Shown: positions 53,250-64,000 of the stretch, in pieces
Layout of the letters: the number at the start of each line of letters is the position of its first letter
How positions within the stretch are numbered: the stretch's first letter is position 1
Assembly (NCBI RefSeq): GCF_003086295.3
Contig: NC_092051.1
Location: forward strand, 79,368,445 to 79,432,444
Reading direction: 5' to 3'
DNA from: Arachis hypogaea
Lineage: Eukaryota > Streptophyta > Magnoliopsida > Fabales > Fabaceae
DNA length: 64,000 bases
Translations under genes and position numbers: made by a program
The notes under the pieces: generated by a model
Told to the model about the DNA's origin: nothing
The model's database searches: none
Seen by the model: only the letters and a program-made list of their open reading frames with translations

Positions 53250-54624
53250 CATGGTTATAGAAGAAGATCCTTGAGCCTTAAACACAAGGTAGTCCTCATT
53301 CAATTGAAGGACTAACTCTCCTCTGTCTACATTAATCACAACTTTTGCTGTGGCTAGGAAGGGTCTTCTAAGGATGATGGATTCATCTTCATCCTTCCCA
53401 GTGTCTAAGATTATGAAATCAGCAGGGATGTACAGGCCTTTAACCTTCACTAAGACATCCTCTACAAGTCCATAAGCCTGTTTCATTGATTTGTCTGCCA
53501 TCTCTAGTGAGATTCTTGTAGCTTGTAGCTCAAAGATCCCTAGTTTCTCCATTACAGAGAGTGGCATGAGGTTTATTCCTGACCCCAGGTCACACAGAGC
53601 CTTCTCAAAGGTCATGGTGCCTATGGTACAAGGTATTAAGAACTTTCCGGGATTCGGTTTCTTTTGAGGTAATTTTAGTTGAACCAAGGCATTCAGTTCA
53701 TTGATGAGCAATGGAGGTTCATCCTCTCAAGTTTCATTACCAAATAACTTGGCATTGAGCTTCATGATTGCTCCTAGATACTGAGCAACTTGCTCTTCAA
53801 CAATATCTTCATCTTCTTCAGAGGAAGAATACTCATCAGAGCTCATGAATGACAACAGTAAGTTCAGTGGAATCTCTATGGTCTCTGTATGAGCCTTAGA
53901 TTTCTTTGGTTCCTCAGGAGGGAACTCCTTAGTGGTCAGTGGACATCCATTGAGGTCTTCCTCACTGGAAATAACTGCCTTTTGACTCTCTCCAAGTTCG
54001 GCCATGTTGGGTATATTGATGGCTTTGCACTCTCTTTTTGGATTCTCTTCTGTATTGCTTGGGAGAGTACTAAGAGGAGTTTCAGTCACTCTTTTACTCA
54101 GTTGACCCACTTGTGCCTCCAAATTTCTGATGGAGGACATTGTTTCAGTTATGAAACTGAGAGTGGTCTTAGATAGATCAGAGACTATGGTTGCTAAGTC
54201 AGAGAGGCTCTGCTTAGAATTCTTTGTCTGTTGTTCAGAAGATGATGGAGAAGGCTTGCTATTGCCAAACCTATTTCTCCCACCATTATTATTATTGAAG
54301 CTTTGATTAGGCTTTTGCTGATCCTTCCATGAGAAATTAGGATGATTCCTCCATGAATGATTGTAAGTGTTTCCATAGGATTCTTCCATGTAATTCACTT
54401 CTTCCGTTGAAGTTGGAAGTTGGTGCAGTAAAGTCACCAAGCACCTTCCTAGCATCCCCACCATTGTTGTTGGGTTTGGCTGCCATGTCTACTTCTTTTT
54501 CAAAAATTTCTGTCAGGTCCTCTCCGGAGTGTTGTGCTTTAGCTTCTCTTAGCTTCCTCTTTAGAGTCTTTTCAGGTTAAAGATCAGCTTCAACAAGAAT
54601 GTCTTTATCCTTGTTTCTGCTCAT
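53250..54624 (-). pseudogene. Family A gag-pro of A-outer, capsid part deleted
   Basis: Minus-strand ATG at 54624 opens an MSRNKDKDIL-type start. After GDFTAPTS the frame jumps directly to EEVNYMEESYGNTYNHSWRN, so the capsid core seen in A-inner (25385-26100) is missing. An Asn/Gly linker, the coiled coil SIRNLEAQVGQLSKRV and the linker to protease follow. The protease has LIPCTIGTMTFEKALCDLGS (DLGSG where most have DLGAS) and SIILRRPFLATAKV. At least one frameshift and a stop near 53725 break it. It ends at the B insertion (53249) and finishes at 7262-7369. Confidence 0.85.
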
Positions 54625-56113
54625 ATGAAAAAGAAGAGAATAGAAAGGAAGAGGAATCCTCTATGTCACAGTATAGAGATTCCTTTATGTGAGTATAAGA
54701 ATAGAAGAATAGAAGAATGAGGTAGAAGACGAAATTCAAACACAGAGAGGGAGAGAGGGTTCAAATTATTAATTAAAAGAAAAGAAAAATATTTTTGTTT
54801 TTATTTTAATTATAAGTTAGAATTCAAAATTTAAGAAAAGAAATAAAATAAAATTGAAAACTAAATAAATTAATTAATTAAAAAGATTTTTGAAAAAGTT
54901 TTTAGTTAGTTTTCAAAAATGAGGAGTGAAAAAATAGTTAGATGGTTTTGAAAAAGATAAGAAATAGTAAACTTTTTAAAATCAAAACAAACAAGTCAAG
55001 TGGTTAATTGAAAAAGATTTGAAAATAAATTTTGAACAGATAAGAAGTTAGAAAGAGATTTTAAAATTAAGTTTTGAAAAAGATATGATTGAAATTTATT
55101 TTTAAAAAGATTTGAAAAGGAAATTAAAAAGATTTGATTTTTGAAATTAAAGTTGATTACTTGACTAACAAGAAACTAAAAGATATGATACTATAATTTA
55201 AGGATTGAACCTTTCTTAATAGGCAAGTAACAACTTGAAATTTTTTAATCTAAACATCAATTGTTAGCATTAATTTCGAAAATTATGAAATAAAAATAAG
55301 AAAAAATTTTGAAAATCAATTTTAAAATTTTCGAAAAACAGGAAAGAAAAATGAAAAAGATTTGATTTTTTTTTTGAAAAATATTTGAAAAGATCCAATT
55401 TTTAAATTAAAATTTTGACTTGACTAACAAGAAATAATTAAATTTTAAAAATTTTTGACTAAGTCAACCCAAAATTTTGAAATTTAGGAGTGAAATAAGG
55501 GAAAGATATTTTTTTGATTTTTGAATTTTTAATGAGGGGAGAGAAAAATAACTAAATGATGCAAAACATAAGAAATTAAAATCAAAATAACTAATGCATG
55601 CAAGAACACTTTGAATGTCTAGATGAACACCAAGAACACTTTGAAGATCATGATGAAAATCAAGAACATATCCTTGAAAATTTTTAAGAAAAGAAACACA
55701 TGCAAGACATCAAACTTAAAAATTTTTAATGTTTAGACACTACTAATTCGAAAATGCATATGAAAAACAAGAAAAGACACAAAACAAGAAAAACTAAAGA
55801 TCAAACAAGGAAAATCATCAAGAACAATTTGAAGATCAAGAAAGAACACATGATGAATTTTCGAAAATTCAAAAAAACGTAAAAACATGCAATTGACACC
55901 AAACTTAAAATTTGACATAATACTCAAACAAGAATCACAAAATATTTTCGGTTTTATGATTTTATTAAATTTTTTTTGTATTTTTTTTCGAAAACTAGAA
56001 ATTATTTTTGTATATTTTTTTTTTCGAAATTAAAGATTAAAAAGCTTAAACATAAAATAAAATTACCTAATCTAAGCAACAAGATGAACCGTCAGTTGTC
56101 CAAACTCGAACAA
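54625..56113 (-). other. A-outer leader, AT-rich
   Basis: Homologous to 23489-25099 in opposite orientation, with many GAAAAAGATTTGA blocks. No gene is seen. Confidence 0.75.
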
Positions 56114-56131
56114 TCCCCAGCAATGGCGCCA
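56114..56131 (-). promoter_or_regulatory. Primer binding site of A-outer
   Basis: The minus strand reads TGGCGCCATTGCTGGGGA, tRNA-Asp type with two changes, six bases inside the LTR. Confidence 0.87.
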
Positions 56132-56137
56132 AAAACT

Positions 56138-57796
56138 TGGTGTGGGAAATCATGATTCACACTTTTCACAACTCTGCACAACTAACCAGCAAGTGCACTA
56201 GATCATCCAAGTAATAAACCTTACGTGAGTAAGGGTCGATCCTACGGAGATTGTCGGCTTGAAGCAAGCTATGGTCATCTTGTAAATCTCAGTCAGGTGG
56301 ATTCAAATGGTTATGAGGTTTTGATAATTAAAATATAAATAAAACATAAAATAAGATAAAGTTACTTATGTAATTCATTGGTAGAAATTTCAGATAAGCG
56401 TCTGGAGATGCTTTGTTGCTTCTGAATCTCTGCTTTCCTATTACCTTCTTCCAACAATGTGTGCTCCCTTCCATGGCAAGTTGTAGGATCCTCTCAGTGA
56501 AAATGGTCCTCTACGGTTTCTGCACGGCTAATCAATTGTCGGATTTCTCGTGTCGGATGAAAAATACCAGGCACAACTACCGCATTGCTAATCATCTGTC
56601 GGTTCCCGCTAGCATCGGATTAGAATCCATTGATCCTTTTGCACACTGTCACTGCGCCCAACATTCGCAGGTTTGAAGCTTGTCACAGTCATTCCTTCCC
56701 AGATCCTACTTGGAATACCACAGACAAGGTTTAGACTTTTTGGATCCCAAGAATGGTTGCCAATTGGTTCTAGCCTATACCACGAAGATACTAATCTCAC
56801 AGACTCGGTCGATGTATTAGATATCCAAGAGAATATACTCCAACTCTCGTCCAATGACTACGTTGAACATCATGTAGATCGCTTTGTGGTTGTCAGGCAC
56901 GCGGATCTTGGCTAAGCGAGTAACGAAGATTGGGTGATTGTCACGGGTCACCCCTTCATTCTGACTTAACTGAATTAAGTACGAGAGTATATCTTGGAGA
57001 AGAAGTAGGTGTGAATTGAAAGGAAAACAATAGTACTTGCATTAATTCATGAAGAACAGCAGAGCTCCACACCTTAATATATGGGGTGTAGAAACTTCAC
57101 CGTAGAAAATACATAAGTGAAAAGAGGTCTAGGAATGGCCGTGAGGCCAGCCTCCAAACGTGTACAATGGTCAAAGGATTCTTAGATGCGAATACAATAG
57201 TAAAAAGTGCTATTTATACTAAACTAGTAACTTAGGTTTATAGAAAATGAGTAACTAAGTGCAGATAGTACAGAAATCCACTTCTGGGGCCCACTTGGTG
57301 TGTGCTTGGACTGAGCATTGAGCTTTACACGTGCATAGGCTGTTCCTGGAGTTAAACGCCAGCTTGGGTGCCAGTTTGGGCGTTTTATGCCAGGAAGTTT
57401 TAGGCTGGCTTTGGACACCAGTTTGGGCCATCAAATCTCGAACAAAGTATGGAGTATTATATATTGCTGGAAAGCCGAAGATATCTACTTTTCAACACAA
57501 TTGAGAACGTGCCAATTGGGATTCTGTAGCTCCAGAAGATCCACTTCGAGTGCAGGAGGGTCAAAATCCAACAGCATCTGCAGTCCTTTTTCAGCCTTTG
57601 AGTCAGATTTTTGCTCAGGTCCCTCAATTTCAGCCAGAAAATACCTGAAATCACAGAAAAACACACAAACTCATAGTAAATTCCAAAAATGTGATTTTTG
57701 AATAAAAACTAATAAAAATATAATAAAAAGTAATTAAAACATACTAAAAACTATGTAAAAATAATGCCAAAAAGGGTATAAATTATCCGCTCATCA
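56138..57796 (-). repeat. A-outer 5' LTR
   Basis: 1659 bp. On the minus strand it runs from TGATGAGCGG (57796) to TTTCCCACACCA (56138). Its terminal segment differs from the TTTCGTGCACCA ends of the other copies. The TATA box is at 57209-57218. Confidence 0.9.
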
Positions 57797-60519
57797 TCAC
57801 CCAAATCTGGCTACAGATTTTGAACTGAAGACGTTGCTAATCAACTTGATGCCTAAGTTTCACGGCTTACCTGCTCATGAGCCTATAAAGCACATCAGAG
57901 ATTTTCAGACAGCCTGTTCTACTGTTAGGCGTCATGGTACAGATGAGACTACTATTTTGCTGATCGCCTTCCCGTTTTCTCTTGAAGGAAAGGCGAGGGA
58001 GTGGTACTACACTCAACCTGAGGCAGTGGTTACTAACTGGGATACACTCAGGGGAGAGTTCCTGGACAAATACTTTCCAGCTGAAGTTACAGACAGACTG
58101 AGGAAAGAGATCTCCTGTATTATCCAAGGAGAGTCAGAAACCCTTTATGAGTGCTGGGAACGCTTTAGGAACCTCTTAGATTCATGTCCCCACCATAAGA
58201 TTGATGAGATGGTGTTGATCAGCTACTTAACAGAAGGCATGAAGCCTCAGGACAAGACCACACTAGATGCTGCAAGTAATGGCTCTCTAAAGAAGTACAA
58301 GACGGCAACAAAAGCGTGGCAGCTGATTACCGATCTAGCTGAGTCCACTCAGAATGCTAGACACAGGAACCACCCTCCCAAAGCTGTTGCAGAGGTTTCC
58401 TCTAGCAGGGAGACTACTGCTTTCACACAGGCTATATGTGAGATGACCAACCTACTGAAGCAGATACAGCTAAATTAACAACAACCTTAGCCTCCCCCAT
58501 CACAACAGAGTCAACAGTTGGTTCCTCAAAGAGTATGTGGAATATGTGATGATTATAGTCATTAGACTGATGAGTGTCCACAGCTCCAACAAAAAGACAA
58601 CACCTTGGCAGCTACTCACAACTTCTGTGACCACCCGGATCAAGGATACTATCAACAAGGCGGCCATAATAACCAAGGTGGGAACTATAACCAAGGTTGG
58701 CAGGATAACTCCAACCAGGGGTGGAGAGATAATTCCAACTAGGGCTTGAGGGATAATTCCAACCAAGGCTGGAGGGACAACAAAGGCGACAGAGACAACA
58801 ATGGAAATCAGAGGTGGAACAACAATAACAACAACAAACAGCAGAACCAGAACTAACCTTACAGAGCGCCTCACCTAAGGCAGTCCCAAGCACCTCAGAA
58901 CAACCAACAGCATGCCCCTCAAATCACCTATCCCTCTTCTTCTAATGACAAGTTGCTTTACTCCCTTGCGCAAGGACAGAAGACCATTGAAAGCACACTT
59001 AACAGTCTATCTTCTGCCATATAAGCTCTCGTCTCTCAGATGGGATCATCTAGTACCTCTAACACTCAACCTGCAAGCTCTAGTGGAATTCCTTCTCAAC
59101 CTCTACCCAACCCCAAAGGTGGAATCAATGCCATCACTTTGAGGTTTGGGACTACCCTACCAGAGAAGAGTCATGAGGAGCCAAGCTTAAAAGAAGACAC
59201 GACAGTTGAAAGCGTTGTGGAGGTAGAGGACGCTGAAGAAGAAGATCTAATACAAGACTTGGTTAAAAAAGAAGAAGCTCACCCCAGGAATGGAGCACCA
59301 AGGGACGCAGAAGCTGCAGGGAAAGCCATCCCTATCCTATTTCCGCACCTTGCAAGGAAGCCCAGAAAGCAGATGGAACTTGATCCCAAAATGGTAGAAT
59401 TCTTCAAAAAGGTTGAGGTAACTGTTCCCCTTTTTTATGTTATTCAATATGTACCTAAATATGCAAAGTTTCTAAAGGATTTGTGCATGCATAAGAATAG
59501 GATTAATGAATTAGAAATTATTCCTTTAGGTAGTTCCATTTCTGCTTTAATGGGGGATATACCTGAAAAATGTAGTGATCCAGGGCCATGCATAGTTAAC
59601 TTGACCATTGGGGGTGTAATATTTTCTGACTGCATGTGTGACTTAGGAGCGTGCATGAGTATTATGCCTTTGTCTATATATGATGCTTTGAGGCTCCCTC
59701 CCTTAAAAAGGTCGGCAGCTCGTTTTGTGTTAGCAGATAAAAGCATTATTACAGTGGTTGGAATTGCTGAGGACGTACTGGTGAGCATTAAGGGGCTCAT
59801 ATTTCCCATTGAATTCTATATCTTGGAAATTCCCCTAATGACTCAGGAAGACCGTCATCCATCCTGCTTGGAAGACCATTCCTGAAGACTTCAAAGTTCA
59901 AGTTAGATGCCTTCTCAGGGACTTATTCTTTTGAGATAGACGGCCGAGCAGTGAGCTTCAATCTGAATGAAGCCATGAAGCACCCTTCGGATGATTATTC
60001 CATCTTCCAGTTTGATATCATTGATGAGATCGTGGCTGAGATCTACCAAGAAGAAGTAGAGGAGCTACACATGGAGCAAGCTATAAGTATGGGGAAACCC
60101 CCTGAACACAATAAGGACACTTTGCCATCCTCACTAGCTCCAGATGATCAAGTACCTAGCCATGAGCAGAAATTAGAGTTAAAGCCTCTTTCACCCTACC
60201 TCAAGTATGATTACCTTGAGGAAAATCAGAAGCTTCCAGTCATCATTGCAAGGGAACTCACTTACCAACAAGAGGAGTAGCTGCTTAGTGTGTTGAGAAG
60301 ACACAAGAAGGCTATTGGGTGGAGCTTGGTGGATATAGTAGGCATCAGCACTCATGTTTGTGAGCATAGGATATTTTTAGAAGAGGGAGCAAGGCCTGTC
60401 CATCAACCCTAAAGGAGACTGAATCCCACCATCTTGGAGGTTGTCAAGAAGGAATTGACCAGATTACTGGAAGTAGATATTATCTACCCCATCTCAAATA
60501 GTGAATGGCTCAGCCCAGT
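57797..60519 (+). pseudogene. Element C: Athila-like gag-pro-RT, decayed and cut at both ends
   Basis: The frame enters at FELKTLLINLMPKFHGLPAH and runs through gag (HIRDFQTACSTVRRHG, FPFSLEGKAREWYY, GEFLDKYFP). A CCHC zinc knuckle CGICDDYSH-x-TDEC follows near 58535, with a stop codon inside it, then an Asn/Gln-rich stretch. One frame with several stops continues to the protease (CDLGACMSIMPLS, Cys replacing Ser of DLGAS). A frameshift near 59850 precedes LLGRPFLKTS. The RT linker reads LKPLSPYLKYDYLEENQKLP, VCEHRIFLEEGARP and EVVKKELTRLLEVDIIYPIS, and ends at WLSPV. A-outer removed the gag N-terminus and an A LTR cuts the RT. It is the only pol sequence in the window. Confidence 0.9.
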
Positions 60520-61524
60520 TGGTGCACGAAATTATGATCATCAATAATGGCGCCAAAGACTTGGAGCTCTCAAATGTGAATCACACTTTGTCATAATTCC
60601 GCATAACTAACCAGCAAGTGCACTGGGTCGTCCAAGTAATACCTTACGTGAGTAAGGGTCGATCCCACGGAGACTGTCGGCTTGAAGCAAGCTATGGTCA
60701 TCTTGTAAATCTCAGTCAGGCAGATTCAAATGGTTATGGAGGATTGATAATTAAAGATAAATAAAACATAAAATAAAGATAGAGATAGAGATACTTATGT
60801 AATTCATTGGTAGGAATTTCAGATAAGCGTATGAAGATGCTTTGTTCCTCCTAAACCTCTGCTTTCCTATTGCCTTCTTCGAATCATTCATACACCTTTC
60901 GCTTTATGTTGGGCATCACCGTTGTCAATGGCTACTTCCCGTCCTCTCAGTGAAAATGTTCTACGCACGTTGTCACTGCACGGCTAATCATTTGTCGGTT
61001 CTCGATCATGTTGGAATAGGATCCATTGATCCTTTTGCGTCTGTCACACGCCCAACACTCGCGAGTTTGAAGCTCGTCACAGTCATCCCTTCCCAGATCC
61101 TACTCAGAATACCACAGACAAGGTTTAGACATTCCAGATCTCAGGAATGGCCACCAATAATTCTAGCCTATACCACGAAGGTTCTAATCTTAGATTAGAA
61201 ACCCAAGAGATACACATTCAAGCTTGTTTGCATGTAGAACGGAAGTAGTTGTCAGGCACGCGTTCATAGGTAAGAATGGTGATGAGTGTCACATAATCAT
61301 CACATTTATCATGTTCTTAGGTGCGAATGAATATCTTGGAGAAGAAATAGACTTGAGTTGAATAGAAAAACAATAGTACTTTGCATTAATTCATGAAGAA
61401 CAGTAGAGCTCCACACCTTAATCTATGGTGTGTAGAAACTCCACCGTTGAAAATACATAAGAACAAGGTCTAGGCATGGCCGTGAGGCTAGCCTCCAAAA
61501 GCGTCTAAGATAGCATAAGACTTC
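60520..61524 (-). repeat. Family A LTR inserted in C, cut by A-last
   Basis: It starts TGGTGCACGAA, the minus-strand LTR end, exactly inside the RT frame of C. It includes an internal primer-site-like TAATGGCGCCA near 60546. It breaks off at 61524, where another LTR end begins. Its other end lies beyond the window, so a solo LTR and a full element cannot be told apart. Confidence 0.87.
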
Positions 61525-63266
61525 TGGTGCACGAAATTGTGATGTCCAGGCTCAAACAATCCCTGGCAACGTGAGCAACTTGGTGCGCTGATCTCAATAC
61601 ATAATTGTTACAACTTCGATACAACTAACCAGCAAGTGCACTGGGTCGTCCAAGTAATACCTTACGTGAGTAAGGGTCGAATCCCACGGAGATTGTTGGT
61701 ATGAAGCAAGGTATGGTCACCTTGCAAATCTCAGTCAGGCAGATATAAAGTGATAATGGTGTTTTCGAATATTATATAATAAAATAGGGATAGAGATACT
61801 TATGTAATTCATTGGTAGGAATTTTAGATAAGCGAATGGAGATGCTTTTCGTCCCTCTGAACCTCTGCTTTCCTGCTATCTTCACCCAGTCAGTCTTACT
61901 CCTTTCCATGGCTGGCTTTATGTGATACATCACCACTGTCAACGATTACTTTCGATCATCTCTCGGGAAAATGATCCAATGCCCTGTCACGGCACGGCTA
62001 ATCGTCTGGAGGCATCACCCTTGTCAATGGCTTCATCTTATCCTCTCAGTGAATAATATGCTCACGCACCCTGTCACGGCACGGCTATTCATCTGTTGGT
62101 TCTCGATCATGCTGGAATAGGGTTTACTATCCTTTTGTGTCTGTCACTAACGCCCTGCAATCGCGAGTTAGGAGCTCGTCACAGTCATTCAATCATTGAA
62201 TCCTACTCGGAATACCACAGACAAGGTTTAGACCTTCCGGATTCTCTTGAATTCCGCCATCATTCTAGCTTACGCCACGAAGATTCTGGTTAGGAGATCT
62301 AAGAGATATTCATTCTAGCTTAATTCAAGTAGAACAGAAGTGTTTGTCAGGCACGCGTTCATAAGGGAGAAGGATGATGAGCGTCACACATAATCATCAC
62401 CTTCATCACGTTCTTGGGTGCGAATGGATATCTTAGAAGCGAAATAAGAAGAATTGAATAGAAAACAGTAGTACTTTGCATTAATCTTTGAGGAACAGCA
62501 GAGCTCCACACCTTAATCTATGGAGTGTAGAAACTCTACCGTATGAAAATACATAAGTGAAGGTCCAGGCATGGCCGAGATGGCCAGCCCCCTAAAGCGT
62601 GATCAAAGGATCATAAGGTAATCCAAAGATGGTCTAAAAGACAATAGTAAGAGGTCCTATTTATAATAAACTAGTCACTAGGGTTTACATGAGTAAGTAA
62701 TTGATGCATAAATCCACTTCCAGGGCCCACTTGGTGTGTGCATGGGCTGGGCTTTAAGTGTTGCACGTGCAGAGGTCCTCCTTGGAGTTGAACGCCAGTT
62801 TTAGTGCCAGTTTGGGCGTTCAACTCTGGTTTTGGCTCCTTTTCTGGCGCTGGACGCCAGATTTGGGTAGAAAGCTGGCGTTGAACGCCAGTTTACGTCA
62901 TCTATTCTTGGCCAAAGTATGGACTATTATATATTGCTGGAAAGCCCTGGATGTCTACTTTCCAACGCAATTGGAAGCGCGCCATTTCGAGTTCTGTGGC
63001 TCCAGAAAATCCACTTTGAGTGCAGGGAGGTCAGAATCCAATAGCATCAGCAGTCCTTTTTCATCCTCTGAATCTGATTTCTGCTCAAGTCCCTCAATTT
63101 CAGCTAGAAAATACCTGAAATCACAGAAAAACACACAAACTCATAGTAAAGTCCAGAAATGTGAATTTAACATAAAAACTAATGAAAACATCCCTAAAAG
63201 TGACTAGATCCTATTAAAAACATACTAAAAACAATGTCAAAAAGCATATAAATTATCCGCTCATCA
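61525..63266 (-). repeat. A-last 3' LTR
   Basis: 1742 bp, from TGATGAGCGG (63266) to CGTGCACCA (61525) on the minus strand, with TATA at 62656-62665 and GGCGTT palindromes at 62780-62900. Over the first 125 bp it differs from A1 (2494 onward) at about three positions. Confidence 0.92.
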
Positions 63267-64000
63267 CAACACCAAACTTAAAGTGTTGCTTGTCCCCAAG
63301 CAACTGAAAATCAAATAGGATAAAAAGAAGAGAATATACTATAAATTCCAAACTATCAATGAAACATGGCTCCAATAATATGAGCGGGACTTATAGCTTT
63401 TTGCCTCTTGAATAGTTTTGGCATCTCACTTTATCCATTGAGGTTCAGAATGATTGGCATCTATAGGAACTTCAGATTTCGAATAGTGTTATTGACTCTC
63501 CTAGTTCAGTATGATGATTCTTGAACACAGCTTCTTTATGAGTCTTGGCCGTGGCCCTAAGCACTTTGTTTTCTAGTATTACCACCGGATACATAAATGC
63601 CACAGACACATAATTGGGTGAACCTTTTCAGATTGTGACTCAGCTTTGCTAGAGTCCCCAATTAGAGGTGTCCAGGGTTCTTAAGCACACTCTTTGTTTT
63701 TGCTTTGGACCTTGACTTTAACCGCTCAGTCTCAAGTTTTCACTTGACACTTACACGCCACAAGCACATGGTTAGGGACAGCTTGGTTTAGCCGCTTAGA
63801 CCAGGATTTTATTCCTTTAGGCCCTCCTATCCACTGATGCTCAAAGCCTTGGGATCCTTTTTATTTGCCCTTGCGTTTTGGTTTTAAGGGTTATTGGCTT
63901 TTTCTGCTTGCTTTTTCTTTTTCTCTTTTTTTTTCGCCTATTTTTTCTTTTTTTTTTTCCTGCAAGCTTTGTTCTTTGCTGCTTTTTCTTGCTTCAAGAA
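63267..64000 (-). mobile_element. A-last internal 3' region
   Basis: The polypurine junction comes first: TTTAAGTTTGGTGTTG-type motif at 63267-63282 and hairpin TTGCTTG-GGGA-CAAGCAA at 63286-63303. The 3' non-coding region, homologous to 1750-2456 of A1 in opposite orientation, runs to the window end. No gene is seen. Confidence 0.88.

Overview
The window is plant nuclear DNA made almost entirely of nested transposable elements, with no intact host gene. A legume is likely and Arachis (peanut) plausible. The reasons are LTR retrotransposons with tRNA-Asp primer sites, a plant-specific AGCVIII kinase fragment with intact splice acceptor, and a CACTA end of the plant CACTACAAGAAAA type. The species call rests on recalled similarity of the TGATGAGCGG-type LTRs to peanut elements and is an inference.

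Layout. The oldest layer is element C (57797-60519, +), a decayed gag-pro-RT Ty3 element of Athila-like type. Element A-outer (-) was inserted in its gag. The A-outer 5' LTR is 56138-57796, its internal parts are 53250-56137 and 5060-7369, and its broken 3' LTR is 4214-5059. A-outer was hit by two later elements. A1 (+; internal 1-2493, 3' LTR 2494-4213) sits in its 3' LTR. Element B (-; 7370-53244, target duplication CTCTC) sits in its coding tail. B carries element E (+; 10897-18930, duplication GCTGG) in its interior and A-inner (+; 21907-52268, duplication ACTAA) in its 5' LTR. A-inner carries a solo LTR (50111-51803) and a left-truncated CACTA DNA transposon (26452-46075) with host exons. 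Inside a kinase exon of that CACTA lies a triple-LTR tandem D element (28583-43064, duplication ATCGC). At the right edge C is cut by a minus-strand A LTR (60520-61524), itself cut by A-last (61525 to beyond 64000).

Coding content. D keeps two near-identical gag ORFs and pro ORFs but no reverse transcriptase or integrase catalytic domain. A carries gag-pro plus a small basic coiled-coil ORF, all decayed. B and E carry a related unrecognised acidic, Trp-rich ORF and no pol. Only C shows RT sequence. The A, B, D and E families therefore look non-autonomous and would need enzymes supplied from elsewhere.

Non-coding structure. The most unusual signal is a two-part module: a short hairpin with a purine RGGR tetraloop, then a TAAGT(TT/G)TGG motif. 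It lies at the polypurine tract of families A, B, D and E and is repeated well inside A, B and E. The stem sequence changes between copies while pairing is mostly kept. Each family also carries its own array of palindromes: CTGGCGTT-AACGCCAG in A, GCCAACGTTAGC-GCTAACGTTGGC in D, ACGCGT-rich in B and E, and ACGCTTTAAAAGCGT in the CACTA end.
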